A stretch of 64,000 nucleotides of DNA from Rubrivivax sp. Its GTDB lineage: Bacteria > Pseudomonadota > Gammaproteobacteria > Burkholderiales > Burkholderiaceae_C. The notes below the pieces were generated by a model, which worked only from the letters and a program-made list of their open reading frames with translations, was not told the DNA's origin and ran no database searches. Made by a program: the position numbers and the translations under genes. The stretch is taken from assembly GCA_027491255.1 (NCBI GenBank), contig JAIXWM010000030.1, positions 1-64,000 on the forward strand. Reading direction: 5' to 3'. This document shows, in pieces, positions 1 to 7,434 of the stretch; the first letter of the stretch is position 1; each line of letters opens with the position of its first letter.

Positions 1-227
1 ACGCTGCGATGACGTTGCTCTTGAACCAGGGACTTGGGGACAGAGCCCCAACGCCGAACGGCCCCGCCATCTGGCGCGCCCGCGCCCCAACCCGAGCCCC
101 GTCGCCGCCCGCAAGAAATTTTTTCGCCCGTCGTCTGACATTTCCCCCACCCCCCGCGTCTGTGCCTTTGAAACCCCTTCGCTGTCCGTCAGCACCCATC
201 AGCTCCCATCACTCCGAGAGGCTTTCC

Positions 228-881
228 ATGCTGAACAACGCACCCCCCGCCGCCCTGCGCACCGCCTGCCTGGGTCTGGCCCTGGCAGCCGCCGGGCTGG
301 CTGGCGCCCAGACCGCCGCCCCCACCACCAAGGACATCGTGCTGATGCGCGTCAGCACCGCGCAGCCGGCCGCCGCGGCCGAGGTGAGGCCGGGTGACGC
401 GATGGCGGTGAGTGTGCTGCTAGAGTCGGCCGACGGCAGCCTGTCGCCGCGTGGCACGGACTTCGCCTTCCGCACCGGGGACAGGCTGCGCGTGAAGGTG
501 GTGGCTTCGCGCACCGGCAAGGTCTGGCTGTTCAACACCACGCCTGACGGGGTGCTGCAGTCCGCCCCGGTCTGGCAGGGCGAGGTCAGGCAGGGGCAGG
601 AGCTGATCACCCCGCGCATGCGGCTGGAAGGGCGCTCGGGCGTGGACCAACTGCACGTGGTGCTGGAGCCCACCGAGCCGACGCCGCCCAACGCCTATGT
701 CTGGCTGCGGGACTGGATCGCCATCGACAAGGCGGCCTCGGCCTCTGCACCGGCATCAGCCGACAAGACCGCGCAGAGCAAGGACATCCGGCTCGACGTG
801 CAGAACACCGCCACGGCGACCTACCTGCTCAACCCGGTCGGGCGCGGCCTGGTGACGACGGTTCAGATCTCGCACCGCTGA
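228..881 (+). CDS. Secreted DUF4384-like protein
   Basis: A 217-residue protein whose N-terminus (Arg near residue 11, then a run of Ala/Leu/Gly ending GLAGAQT) looks like a cleavable signal peptide. The middle has the pattern F-x-T-G-D-x-L-R-V-K-V followed by GKVWLFNTTPDG, which resembles the beta-rich DUF4384 module that is fused to caspases further down the array. No catalytic residues are visible. The open frame extends upstream to base 9, but ATG 228 sits just before the signal peptide and is preceded by a GAG-containing site, so I chose it. Bases 1-227 hold no other gene that I can see. It is the first gene of the co-directional array; role unknown, perhaps a free-standing ligand or partner domain. 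Confidence 0.7.
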   Translation: MLNNAPPAALRTACLGLALAAAGLAGAQTAAPTTKDIVLMRVSTAQPAAAAEVRPGDAMAVSVLLESADGSLSPRGTDFAFRTGDRLRVKVVASRTGKVWLFNTTPDGVLQSAPVWQGEVRQGQELITPRMRLEGRSGVDQLHVVLEPTEPTPPNAYVWLRDWIAIDKAASASAPASADKTAQSKDIRLDVQNTATATYLLNPVGRGLVTTVQISHR

Positions 882-916
882 GCGTCCGCATGCACAACAC
901 CCCCATGGAGCCCGTG

Positions 917-1726
917 ATGAGCGCTAACGCCTTGACCGTAACTGCTGCGCTGGCGCCGCGCCACACCGCCCGGGCCGTGCCCGCGCTGGTGCTGGCTGCT
1001 GCGCTGGCCGCGTCCTCGGCGCTGCCGGCGGCGGCGCAGACTGCCGAGCCTGCCGTCGTCGCCTTCGAGCGCTGGCTGCGCGTGCTGGAGGTGGTGCCGG
1101 TGTCGGCCCCACCCGCCCCGGCCGTGGTGGCGGTCAGCCCGCCGGCGCGGCCCGCGCCCGCAGCCACGCCCTACGAGCCCTGGCCCGTGATCCTGGGCGA
1201 GCCCGAGCTGCCACTCGTGGGCGCGGCACGCGCCGGCGGCAGCAGCGGCGCCGCCGCCTGGCCGGCCAGCCTGAACTACCAGGGTGTGCACGTGGCCTAC
1301 CTGATGCTGGACCGCAACGGCGCCGGGGTGGAGCAGCGGGCCCTTTCCGCGGCGCCGCGCCCGGGCGAGCGTTTCAAGATCCGCGTCACGCCCACCTTCG
1401 ACGCGCAGGTGCGTGTGGGCACCGTCACCGGCCAGGGCTGGACGCTGCAGCGCGGCGGTGCCTTCTACCCGGCCCAGGGCGGGCCGGTGCGGGTGGCCGC
1501 GGCACGCACGGTGGACCTGCCGGTGGAGCGCGACCACTACTTCGTCGTCGGCGACACCGGCGCGCCGCGCCTGCTGCTGCAGGTGCAGCACGAGCGGGCC
1601 GACGAGTCCAACCGCAGCCGCCAGCCCGCCTACCGGCGTGACCAGCTCAGCGGCACCAGCTACCTGCAACTGGTGCCGGCGGGCGCGCGGGCGGCCATCG
1701 AGCAGCTGATCACGGCGGCGCCGTGA
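917..1726 (+). CDS. Secreted hypothetical protein, DUF4384-like C-terminal half
   Basis: A 269-residue protein starting at ATG 917, which has GGAG at 907-910 six bases upstream; ATGs at 890 and 905 are in frame but have poorer sites. Residues 1 to about 42 form a signal peptide ending SALPAAAQT, followed by a Pro/Ala-rich linker. The C-terminal half has a pattern (GERFKIRVTPTFDAQVRVGT, later DLPVERDHYFVV) reminiscent of DUF4384, but weaker than in the neighbours. Its stop overlaps an alternative GTG start of the next gene. Function unknown; its position suggests it works with the surrounding exported DUF4384 and caspase proteins. Confidence 0.7.
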   Translation: MSANALTVTAALAPRHTARAVPALVLAAALAASSALPAAAQTAEPAVVAFERWLRVLEVVPVSAPPAPAVVAVSPPARPAPAATPYEPWPVILGEPELPLVGAARAGGSSGAAAWPASLNYQGVHVAYLMLDRNGAGVEQRALSAAPRPGERFKIRVTPTFDAQVRVGTVTGQGWTLQRGGAFYPAQGGPVRVAAARTVDLPVERDHYFVVGDTGAPRLLLQVQHERADESNRSRQPAYRRDQLSGTSYLQLVPAGARAAIEQLITAAP

Positions 1727-1740
1727 AGACGGGGGTGACG

Positions 1741-2247
1741 ATGAAGACAGGCCATACCCGCCGCGCCGCCGCGCTCGGTGCCGCCGTGCTCGCCGCGGCC
1801 GCGGTGCTGAGCGGCTGCGGTTCGCTGGAGCTTTCGCAGGCCGACATGGTCGTGAAGCGCGCCGACCCGAAGTCGGTGGTCGAGCTCACGCTCAGCCCGG
1901 CGCAGGTGCGCATCGGCCAGCAGGTGGCCATGCGGGTGCGTGCGGCGCAGCCCGGGCACCTGTACGTCGTGCAGGTCGGCTCGGACGGGCGCCGGATGTC
2001 GCTCGTCTACCCGAACGACGCCGACCCGCGCAACCGCCTGGGCGCGCCGGGCGCGGTGGTGGCCATCCCGGGGCCGGGCTGGGCGCTGGTGTCGCAGGGG
2101 CCGGCGGGGGTGGGCTACTTCGTGGCGATCGTCGCCGCCGAGGCGCAGGACCTGCCCGCCTTCAAGGCCGCGCTGGCCGAGCGCCGCATCGAGGTGCGCG
2201 GCAGCTACGGCGCGGCGATCGCGACGCTGACGGAGCTGGCCAATTGA
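1741..2247 (+). CDS. DUF4384-domain lipoprotein
   Basis: A 168-residue protein with a classic lipoprotein signal: Arg7-Arg8, a hydrophobic stretch and lipobox L23-S-G-C26. It is therefore predicted to be lipid-anchored, probably in the outer membrane. The mature part has the typical DUF4384 core, including GHLYVVQVGSDGRRMSLVYP, almost the same as in the caspase at 3028-4434. A GTG at 1723 in the same frame would add six residues and overlap the previous stop. The end overlaps the next gene's TTG start in a TTGA arrangement. The domain probably binds a ligand or protein; that is inference, and no enzyme motif is present. Confidence 0.8.
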   Translation: MKTGHTRRAAALGAAVLAAAAVLSGCGSLELSQADMVVKRADPKSVVELTLSPAQVRIGQQVAMRVRAAQPGHLYVVQVGSDGRRMSLVYPNDADPRNRLGAPGAVVAIPGPGWALVSQGPAGVGYFVAIVAAEAQDLPAFKAALAERRIEVRGSYGAAIATLTELAN

Positions 2248-2909
2248 GTGCTTCGCCGGGCGCCCGGCTGCTTGCCGCGTGCGGGCTGGCGGGCTCTTTT
2301 TTCTGGCCGGCCGCCGCGGCGGCGGCGTCTGACGAGCCGGTGTCCCGGGCGAGCGTCGAGGACTTCGTCGAACTGCTCTCCCAGCGTCTGCCCGACCGTT
2401 CGTTTGCGCGCACGCAGTTGCCCGACGCGCGCACGAATCTGTGTGCGGGGCAGGGCGGGGCGGCGGCAGCCGGGGCCGGTGCGGGCGGCCTCGGGGGCGC
2501 GCCTGGGCCGGGCAGCGCCGGCGGCGCCCGCACGCGCAGTCTCGAGGTGGTGCCCTACGCCGGCGACGCCACCCCGGGCGTGCACCTGGACGTGCGCTTC
2601 GCCACGGGGTCGGACCGTCTGGGCCGCGATGACGTCGCGCTGCTGGACAACCTGGCCGCGGCACTGGCCGACCCGCGCCTGCAGGACACCCGCTTTTCGA
2701 TTGCAGGCCACACCGACGCCGTCGGCCCGGGGCAGCTGAACCTGGAGCTGTCCTGCGCGAGGGCGCTGGCCGTGGCGCGACACCTGCAAGGGCTCGGCAT
2801 CGCGGCCGGGCGCATGAGCGCCTACGGTTTCGGCAGCCAGCGCCCGCTGACGCTGGAGCGGCGCGCCTCGGCTTTCAATCGGCGGGTGGAGATCCGGCTC
2901 GCGCCCTGA
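2244..2909 (+). CDS. OmpA-family peptidoglycan-binding protein
   Basis: A 221-residue protein from a TTG start that overlaps the upstream stop (TTGA, 2244-2247), so translation is likely coupled. It has an N-terminal signal peptide, a low-complexity Gly/Ala segment around residues 70-95, and a C-terminal OmpA domain. The diaminopimelate-contacting Asp (AGHTDAVG) and Arg (NRRVEIRL) motifs are both present, so the domain should bind peptidoglycan. There is no beta-barrel, so it is a periplasmic or lattice-associated protein rather than a porin. Within this array it could tether the exported protease network to the cell wall (inference). Confidence 0.85.
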   Translation: MSASPGARLLAACGLAGSFFWPAAAAAASDEPVSRASVEDFVELLSQRLPDRSFARTQLPDARTNLCAGQGGAAAAGAGAGGLGGAPGPGSAGGARTRSLEVVPYAGDATPGVHLDVRFATGSDRLGRDDVALLDNLAAALADPRLQDTRFSIAGHTDAVGPGQLNLELSCARALAVARHLQGLGIAAGRMSAYGFGSQRPLTLERRASAFNRRVEIRLAP

Positions 2910-3027
2910 GGCGCCTGCCTGTGCCGACACGCCGTCGCCTGCCGCGCCGCCCGACCGCCTGACGACCACCCGACGACGTGCGCACTTCGCACCAGCGTCT
3001 GCCACCTTCCTTGAAAGGACTCGAACT

Positions 3028-4434
3028 GTGCCTGCTCCTCTGCAAAGCCTCCGTCGCTGGGCCGCTGCGGCCGTGGCTGCCTGCCTGCTGGGCGCCGCCA
3101 CAGGCGCCGCGGCGGCCAGCCATGCCCTGATCCTGTGGATCGGCGACTACGGCCAGGCCGACCTGAACCTGCCCGGCCTGGAGATCGATGCCCGCAACGC
3201 GCGCGAGATCGCGCGCCTGATGGGCGTGCCGCCGCAGAACGTGCGCGAAGTGGCCAACCGCGCGCTGACGCGGCAGCGCATCGCCGCTGAACTGGCCGAC
3301 CTGGACCGCCGCATCGCCACCGGTGACCGTGTCTTCGTGTACTACTCCGGGCATGGCCACCAGATCGCGGGCCAGTACGGCGCACGCTGCACCGAGGGCC
3401 TGGTCGTGCAGGGGCCGGACCTGTACATCGACGGCGAATTCCAGGACGCGCTGACGAGCCTTGGGCGCAAGGCGAGCCAGGTGGTCGTCATGAACGATTC
3501 GTGCTTCTCGGGCGGCGCCGCCACGCGCAGCCTCGCTGCCGCGCCGGCACCGGGCTGGGTGGGCAAGTTCTACCCGGCTTCGGTGGGCGTCGCCACGGCC
3601 ATCGGCGCGGGCTACCAATGCGGCGAGGCGGTGAACAAGATGCTGCGAAGCCTGGAAGTCGTGGAGAAGTCCAGTAGCGCCGCGCAGGTGCTCTACGTGG
3701 CCGCCTCCAGCGACACCGAGGTGGCCTTCGCCACCCCCAACGGCAGCGTGGCCACCAACGCCTGGCTGCAGTGCCTTGCCGACCCGCGTGCCGACATCAA
3801 CCGCAGCGGCGCCATCAACGGCCGCGAACTCCAGGCCTGTGCGCAGCGCGTGATCGATGCCGCCGGCGGGGGGCGCCAGACGATCACGCTGCAGGGCAAC
3901 GCCAATCTGCCGCTGTCCTTCGTGGCCAGCACCAGCACCGGGGCCGCGCAGCAGGTGGACCCCGCCCAGGCGCTGCGCGACCTGCAGGCCGGCGCGGCCC
4001 GCGACCGTCGCGTGCGGCTGGATGCCTCGACGACACGGCTGCGCATCCGCGAGGACTTCCTGGACTTCTCGGTCACCACCGACCGCGAGGGCTACCTCTA
4101 CGTGCTGCAGGTGGGCAGCGACGGCCGCACCTTCAATCTGCTGTACCCCAACGCCTTCGAGCGCGACAACTTCGTGCGAGCCGGCACGCTCCGCTTGCCG
4201 CGCATGAACTGGCGCGTGCGCGCCGGCGGCCCGCAGGGCATGAGCCACCTCATGGCCATCGTCTCGCCGCAGCCGCGCGACTTCCTGAGCGGGGCGGCAG
4301 CCGGTGCGGCCTTCAGCTCGGTGGCAGTGTCACCCGCGAGCACACGCACGCTCTTAGTCGAGGCCTCGGGCGCTTCCGGCGGCTCCGGCAGCTATGGCGC
4401 GAGCGCAGTGGTCGCCATCGAGGAGACGCCTTGA
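3028..4434 (+). CDS. Exported caspase-like protease with DUF4384 domain
   Basis: A 468-residue protein from GTG 3028, with a GAAAGGA ribosome site at about 3013. A signal peptide ends near AAAAS (residue 31). The peptidase C14 domain follows, with catalytic His109 in VYYSGHGHQ and Cys159 in NDSCFSGG; both are intact. Residues of roughly 330-420 form a DUF4384 domain containing LYVLQVGSDGRTFNLLYP, closely matching the lipoprotein at 1741-2247. Bacterial caspase homologues (orthocaspases) generally cleave after Arg or Lys; the specificity here cannot be read directly. Its stop overlaps the TTG start of the serpin gene, so protease and inhibitor are translationally coupled. Confidence 0.9.
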   Translation: MPAPLQSLRRWAAAAVAACLLGAATGAAAASHALILWIGDYGQADLNLPGLEIDARNAREIARLMGVPPQNVREVANRALTRQRIAAELADLDRRIATGDRVFVYYSGHGHQIAGQYGARCTEGLVVQGPDLYIDGEFQDALTSLGRKASQVVVMNDSCFSGGAATRSLAAAPAPGWVGKFYPASVGVATAIGAGYQCGEAVNKMLRSLEVVEKSSSAAQVLYVAASSDTEVAFATPNGSVATNAWLQCLADPRADINRSGAINGRELQACAQRVIDAAGGGRQTITLQGNANLPLSFVASTSTGAAQQVDPAQALRDLQAGAARDRRVRLDASTTRLRIREDFLDFSVTTDREGYLYVLQVGSDGRTFNLLYPNAFERDNFVRAGTLRLPRMNWRVRAGGPQGMSHLMAIVSPQPRDFLSGAAAGAAFSSVAVSPASTRTLLVEASGASGGSGSYGASAVVAIEETP

Positions 4435-5849
4435 AGCCCGCCCTTGCCATCGCCGCAGCGGCCGGGGCCGCCATGCTGGCCCTGTCCGCGGGTGCGCAGG
4501 TGTCCACGCCGGTAGGGGAGGCGGCCACGCCCGGTGCGCCCGCCGCCGCGCCCGCCGCAGAGGCTACGGACAAGCGCATCGTGCTGGACACGGCGCCTGC
4601 CGCGCCCACCGCGCCGGTCGCACCAGCCGCGCCGGGCGCCAGCAGTGCCAGCCCGCCCCCGGCGGCCGATGCGCCGCGCCCGGCCACCACGCCGCTGGGC
4701 GAAGCCATCGCAGCCGCCACGCTGGCCGACCTGGGCCTGCAGATGTTGCGCCAGTCGCCCGCGGGCGCCGGTGCAGCCGAGCGCAACCTGGCGATCTCGC
4801 CGCTGTCGGTGGCGGCGGCGCTGGCCCTGGTGCACGCCGGCAGCGGTGGCACCACCGCGTCCGAACTGGCGGCGCTGGTGGACCCGGCCGTGGCGCGCGG
4901 TCGCTTCTACAGCGAGCGCCTGCCCGCGCTGTGGCGCGCCCTCATGGCGCCGCCGGGCGGGCCGGTCACCCTGGCCAGTCGGCTGTGGGCACGCGCCGAC
5001 GTGGCCACCGCCGTGCCGGCGGAGTACGCCGGTCGCATGGCCCAGCGCTTCGGCGCCACCGTGGGCATCTTCCCCGGCACGGCGCCCGAGCAGGCTCGCC
5101 AGGACATCAACACCTGGGTGTCGACGCAGACGCGGGGCGCCGTGCCGCGCCTGCTGCCGCCGGGCAGCGTGAAGGGCTCGACCAAGCTCGTGCTGGCCAA
5201 CGCGGTGTACTTCAAGAGCCCGTGGGAGCAGCCTTTCGAGCCGCAGGCCACGGCGCCGCGGCCCTTTGCCACGCCCGACGGCGTGCGCAGCGTGCCGACC
5301 ATGGTGTCGCAGCGCGTGGTCCGCCGCGCCGTGCTGGACCGCATGGAGGTGCTGGAACTGCCGTTTGCCGCCGGCGGCCACCGCCTGCTGGTGGCCATGC
5401 CGCAGGCGCCCGAGACACTGGCGGCCGCCGAGGCGCGACTCGACGGCGCAGAGCTTGCGTCGTGGTCCGAGCGGCTGCGCCCGCTCACCTGCCGCCTGCA
5501 CCTGCCACGCTTCTCGGTGGCGCCGCGCGTGGCCTCGCTGAAGACGCCGCTGCAGGCACTGGGGGTACGCCAGGCTTTCAGCGACCGCGCCGATTTCAAG
5601 CCCATGCTGGGCAGCGCGGCCTCGGGCGTCCAGCTCGACGAGGTCTTCCACGCTGCCAGCGTCGACATCGACGAGCGCGGCGGCGAGGCCGCGGCCGCGA
5701 CCGCGGTCACCATGGTGGCGAAGTCGCTGCAGATGCCGGCAGCCGATTGCGCGGTGGACCGGCCTTTCCTGTTTGCCATCGTCCATGGTCGTACGGGCGC
5801 GCCGCTGTTCATCGGCCGCGTGACCGACCCGGCGGCAACGGGGCGCTGA
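4431..5849 (+). CDS. Exported serpin with inhibitory-type hinge
   Basis: A 472-residue protein from TTG 4431, overlapping the caspase stop (TTGA). It has a signal peptide, a Pro/Ala-rich linker to about residue 95, then a full serpin fold: NLAISPLSV in the shutter region, NAVYFKSPWEQPF in the breach/strand-3A region, and a C-terminal RPFLFAI. The hinge around E415 reads ERGGEAAAATA, which keeps Gly at P15 and small residues at P12-P9, as inhibitory serpins do. Aligning the loop by hand with antithrombin places P1-P1' at Lys431-Ser432. A Lys P1 predicts trypsin-like or Arg/Lys-specific cysteine protease targets; one plant serpin is known to inhibit a metacaspase. Bacterial serpins are uncommon. 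Confidence 0.9.
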   Translation: MKPALAIAAAAGAAMLALSAGAQVSTPVGEAATPGAPAAAPAAEATDKRIVLDTAPAAPTAPVAPAAPGASSASPPPAADAPRPATTPLGEAIAAATLADLGLQMLRQSPAGAGAAERNLAISPLSVAAALALVHAGSGGTTASELAALVDPAVARGRFYSERLPALWRALMAPPGGPVTLASRLWARADVATAVPAEYAGRMAQRFGATVGIFPGTAPEQARQDINTWVSTQTRGAVPRLLPPGSVKGSTKLVLANAVYFKSPWEQPFEPQATAPRPFATPDGVRSVPTMVSQRVVRRAVLDRMEVLELPFAAGGHRLLVAMPQAPETLAAAEARLDGAELASWSERLRPLTCRLHLPRFSVAPRVASLKTPLQALGVRQAFSDRADFKPMLGSAASGVQLDEVFHAASVDIDERGGEAAAATAVTMVAKSLQMPAADCAVDRPFLFAIVHGRTGAPLFIGRVTDPAATGR

Positions 5850-5926
5850 ACGGCCCGCCGCACGCTGGCCGTCCGTTCTGGCCGTCCTCTCGACGACCCA
5901 TCAGCCCGCCGGCCACCGCCTGCCCG

Positions 5927-6622
5927 ATGACCGACAGCCCGCTCGACCGCCTGCGCCAGGCCGCCGACGAGGTGCTCGGCCTGTTTGCCCAGGCCGTCGT
6001 CCACGAGGCCGCGCAGCGCCCGCGCGAAGCCGCAGGCGCGCGCGAGCGTGGCGGCCGCCTGCTGCACCAGGGCTTCTCGCGGTGGTTCCAGCGCCACTAT
6101 CGGCGTCTGGGCCTGAGCGAAGACGCAGCCGAGGACCTGACCCAGGACGCCTTCGTCAAGCTCTACCTGCAGGCCCACACCCACGGCGTGCGCGGCAATG
6201 CCTTCGCGCTGGTGTGCACGGTGCGGCGCTCCGTCTTCCTCGACCACCTCAAGCGCCACCGCGCGGCGATGCGTGGCGGCGCGGACGCCGCGCCCGGCGG
6301 CGCCGAGGTGCTGCTGAGCGACGAGGAGTGGCTGGCCCTGGCCGACGGCCAAGGCGACGCCGCCGGCGAGCACGGGCTGGCCGGGCTGGTGGACTGTGTG
6401 CAACGCAAGCTCGTCGCCTACCAGCGCGAGGCGCCAGCACGGGCCGAGGTGCTGGAGTTGCTGTGCTTCGGCCTGAGCGCGCGCGAGATCGCCGCCGTGG
6501 TCTACGCCAAGCCCGAGCCCGAGGTCACCCCCCAGGAGGCCGCCAACATGCGCGACCGGATCTACAACACCCGCAACCAGGCCCGCGCCCTGTTTGCCGA
6601 ATGCCGGGAGGACGCGCCATGA
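5927..6622 (+). CDS. ECF-type RNA polymerase sigma factor
   Basis: A 231-residue protein starting at ATG 5927, 77 bases after the serpin. Region 2 is recognisable around residues 45-110, with AAEDLTQDAFVKLY and a following basic segment (VRRSVFLDHLKRHR). Region 4 is represented near the C-terminus by LELLCFGLSAREIAAVVY and a basic helix. The long frame upstream is a shadow of the serpin gene. It overlaps the next gene by ATGA, as sigma/anti-sigma pairs often do. It probably drives transcription of this array; I could not identify its promoter motif with confidence. Confidence 0.85.
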   Translation: MTDSPLDRLRQAADEVLGLFAQAVVHEAAQRPREAAGARERGGRLLHQGFSRWFQRHYRRLGLSEDAAEDLTQDAFVKLYLQAHTHGVRGNAFALVCTVRRSVFLDHLKRHRAAMRGGADAAPGGAEVLLSDEEWLALADGQGDAAGEHGLAGLVDCVQRKLVAYQREAPARAEVLELLCFGLSAREIAAVVYAKPEPEVTPQEAANMRDRIYNTRNQARALFAECREDAP

Positions 6623-7434
6623 ACGCCACCGCCGAAGACCATTGGACGGAGGTCCTGGCCGGCCGCGCCACGCCGCAGGACGCCGACGCACGCCGCGCCG
6701 TCCGCGCGCGGGCCTGGTTCGAAGCCCAGGCCCGCGCCGACCTGGCCGCGCCCGCCGAAGACGCCGCCGCGGCGCGCCTTCTGGCGCGCCTGGAAGCGGC
6801 TGCTGCAGCCGTGCGGCCGGATGCCGCGCTTGCAGTCCCGGCCCGCGCGCCACACCAGGCGGCCCGTGCCCAGGGGGCCGATGGCCAGGTCGCACCCCTC
6901 GCCCCGGCGTCACGGGCGTCACCGGCTGCAATGACGGGTGCGGCGGGAACGGCGGGAACGGCGGGAACGGCGGGAATCGCAAGTCCCGCGGCGCGCGCCG
7001 GTGCCGTCGGGCCGCGCGGTTGGGCGGTCCTGCGGGCGACGCTCTCGTCCTGGCTCGCCCCGCGGCCGCTGGCGGCCTTCGCCACCGCCTTGTGTGCCGG
7101 CGTGTTGGTCTTGCAGTGGCAAGCCGCACACGATGACGACTTGCAGATCAAGACGCCGGCGCCGTTGCCGTCCGCCAGTGCGCCGTCGCCCGGCGGGACC
7201 GGGCATACGCTGATTGCCGCGAGCGCCGCGCCGCTGCAAGATGCGCTCGCGCTGCGCGACGAATTGCGTGCGCTGGGCGTCACCGCCCAGGTGCTGGAAC
7301 TCGGCGATGCCACGCGCGTGCAGGCCAGCATCGAACCCGCCGCGCAGGCCCTTGTGCAGCGGGCAGTGAACCAACGGGGATGGGTATGGACGCCGGGTCC
7401 GCAATTGAGCGTGGAATTCCAGCGCAAGCCTTGA
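6619..7434 (+). CDS. Single-pass membrane protein, putative anti-sigma factor
   Basis: A 271-residue protein overlapping the sigma gene by four bases (ATGA). The N-terminal cytoplasmic part (about 1-150) is Ala/Arg-rich, a single membrane segment lies around residues 155-172 (AAFATALCAGVLVLQW), and the C-terminal ~100 residues would be periplasmic. There is no zinc-binding HxxxCxxC motif. The anti-sigma role is inferred from the overlap with the sigma gene and the one-pass topology. The gene contains four 9-base tandem repeats at 6942-6977 coding for Gly-Thr-Ala units. Its stop overlaps the TTG start of the next caspase. Confidence 0.65.
   Translation: MNATAEDHWTEVLAGRATPQDADARRAVRARAWFEAQARADLAAPAEDAAAARLLARLEAAAAAVRPDAALAVPARAPHQAARAQGADGQVAPLAPASRASPAAMTGAAGTAGTAGTAGIASPAARAGAVGPRGWAVLRATLSSWLAPRPLAAFATALCAGVLVLQWQAAHDDDLQIKTPAPLPSASAPSPGGTGHTLIAASAAPLQDALALRDELRALGVTAQVLELGDATRVQASIEPAAQALVQRAVNQRGWVWTPGPQLSVEFQRKP
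6942..6977 (+). repeat. Four tandem 9-base units inside the putative anti-sigma gene
   Basis: Four consecutive GGCGGGAAC units (the last ends in T) encode a short Gly-Thr-Ala stretch in the linker before the membrane segment. The unit is a multiple of three, so copy-number change would alter linker length without a frameshift. Confidence 0.85.

Noticed and set aside
863..1669. Long minus-strand frames opposite the array genes
   Set aside because: High GC produces long antisense frames throughout; these are Arg/His/Pro-rich without recognisable domains.
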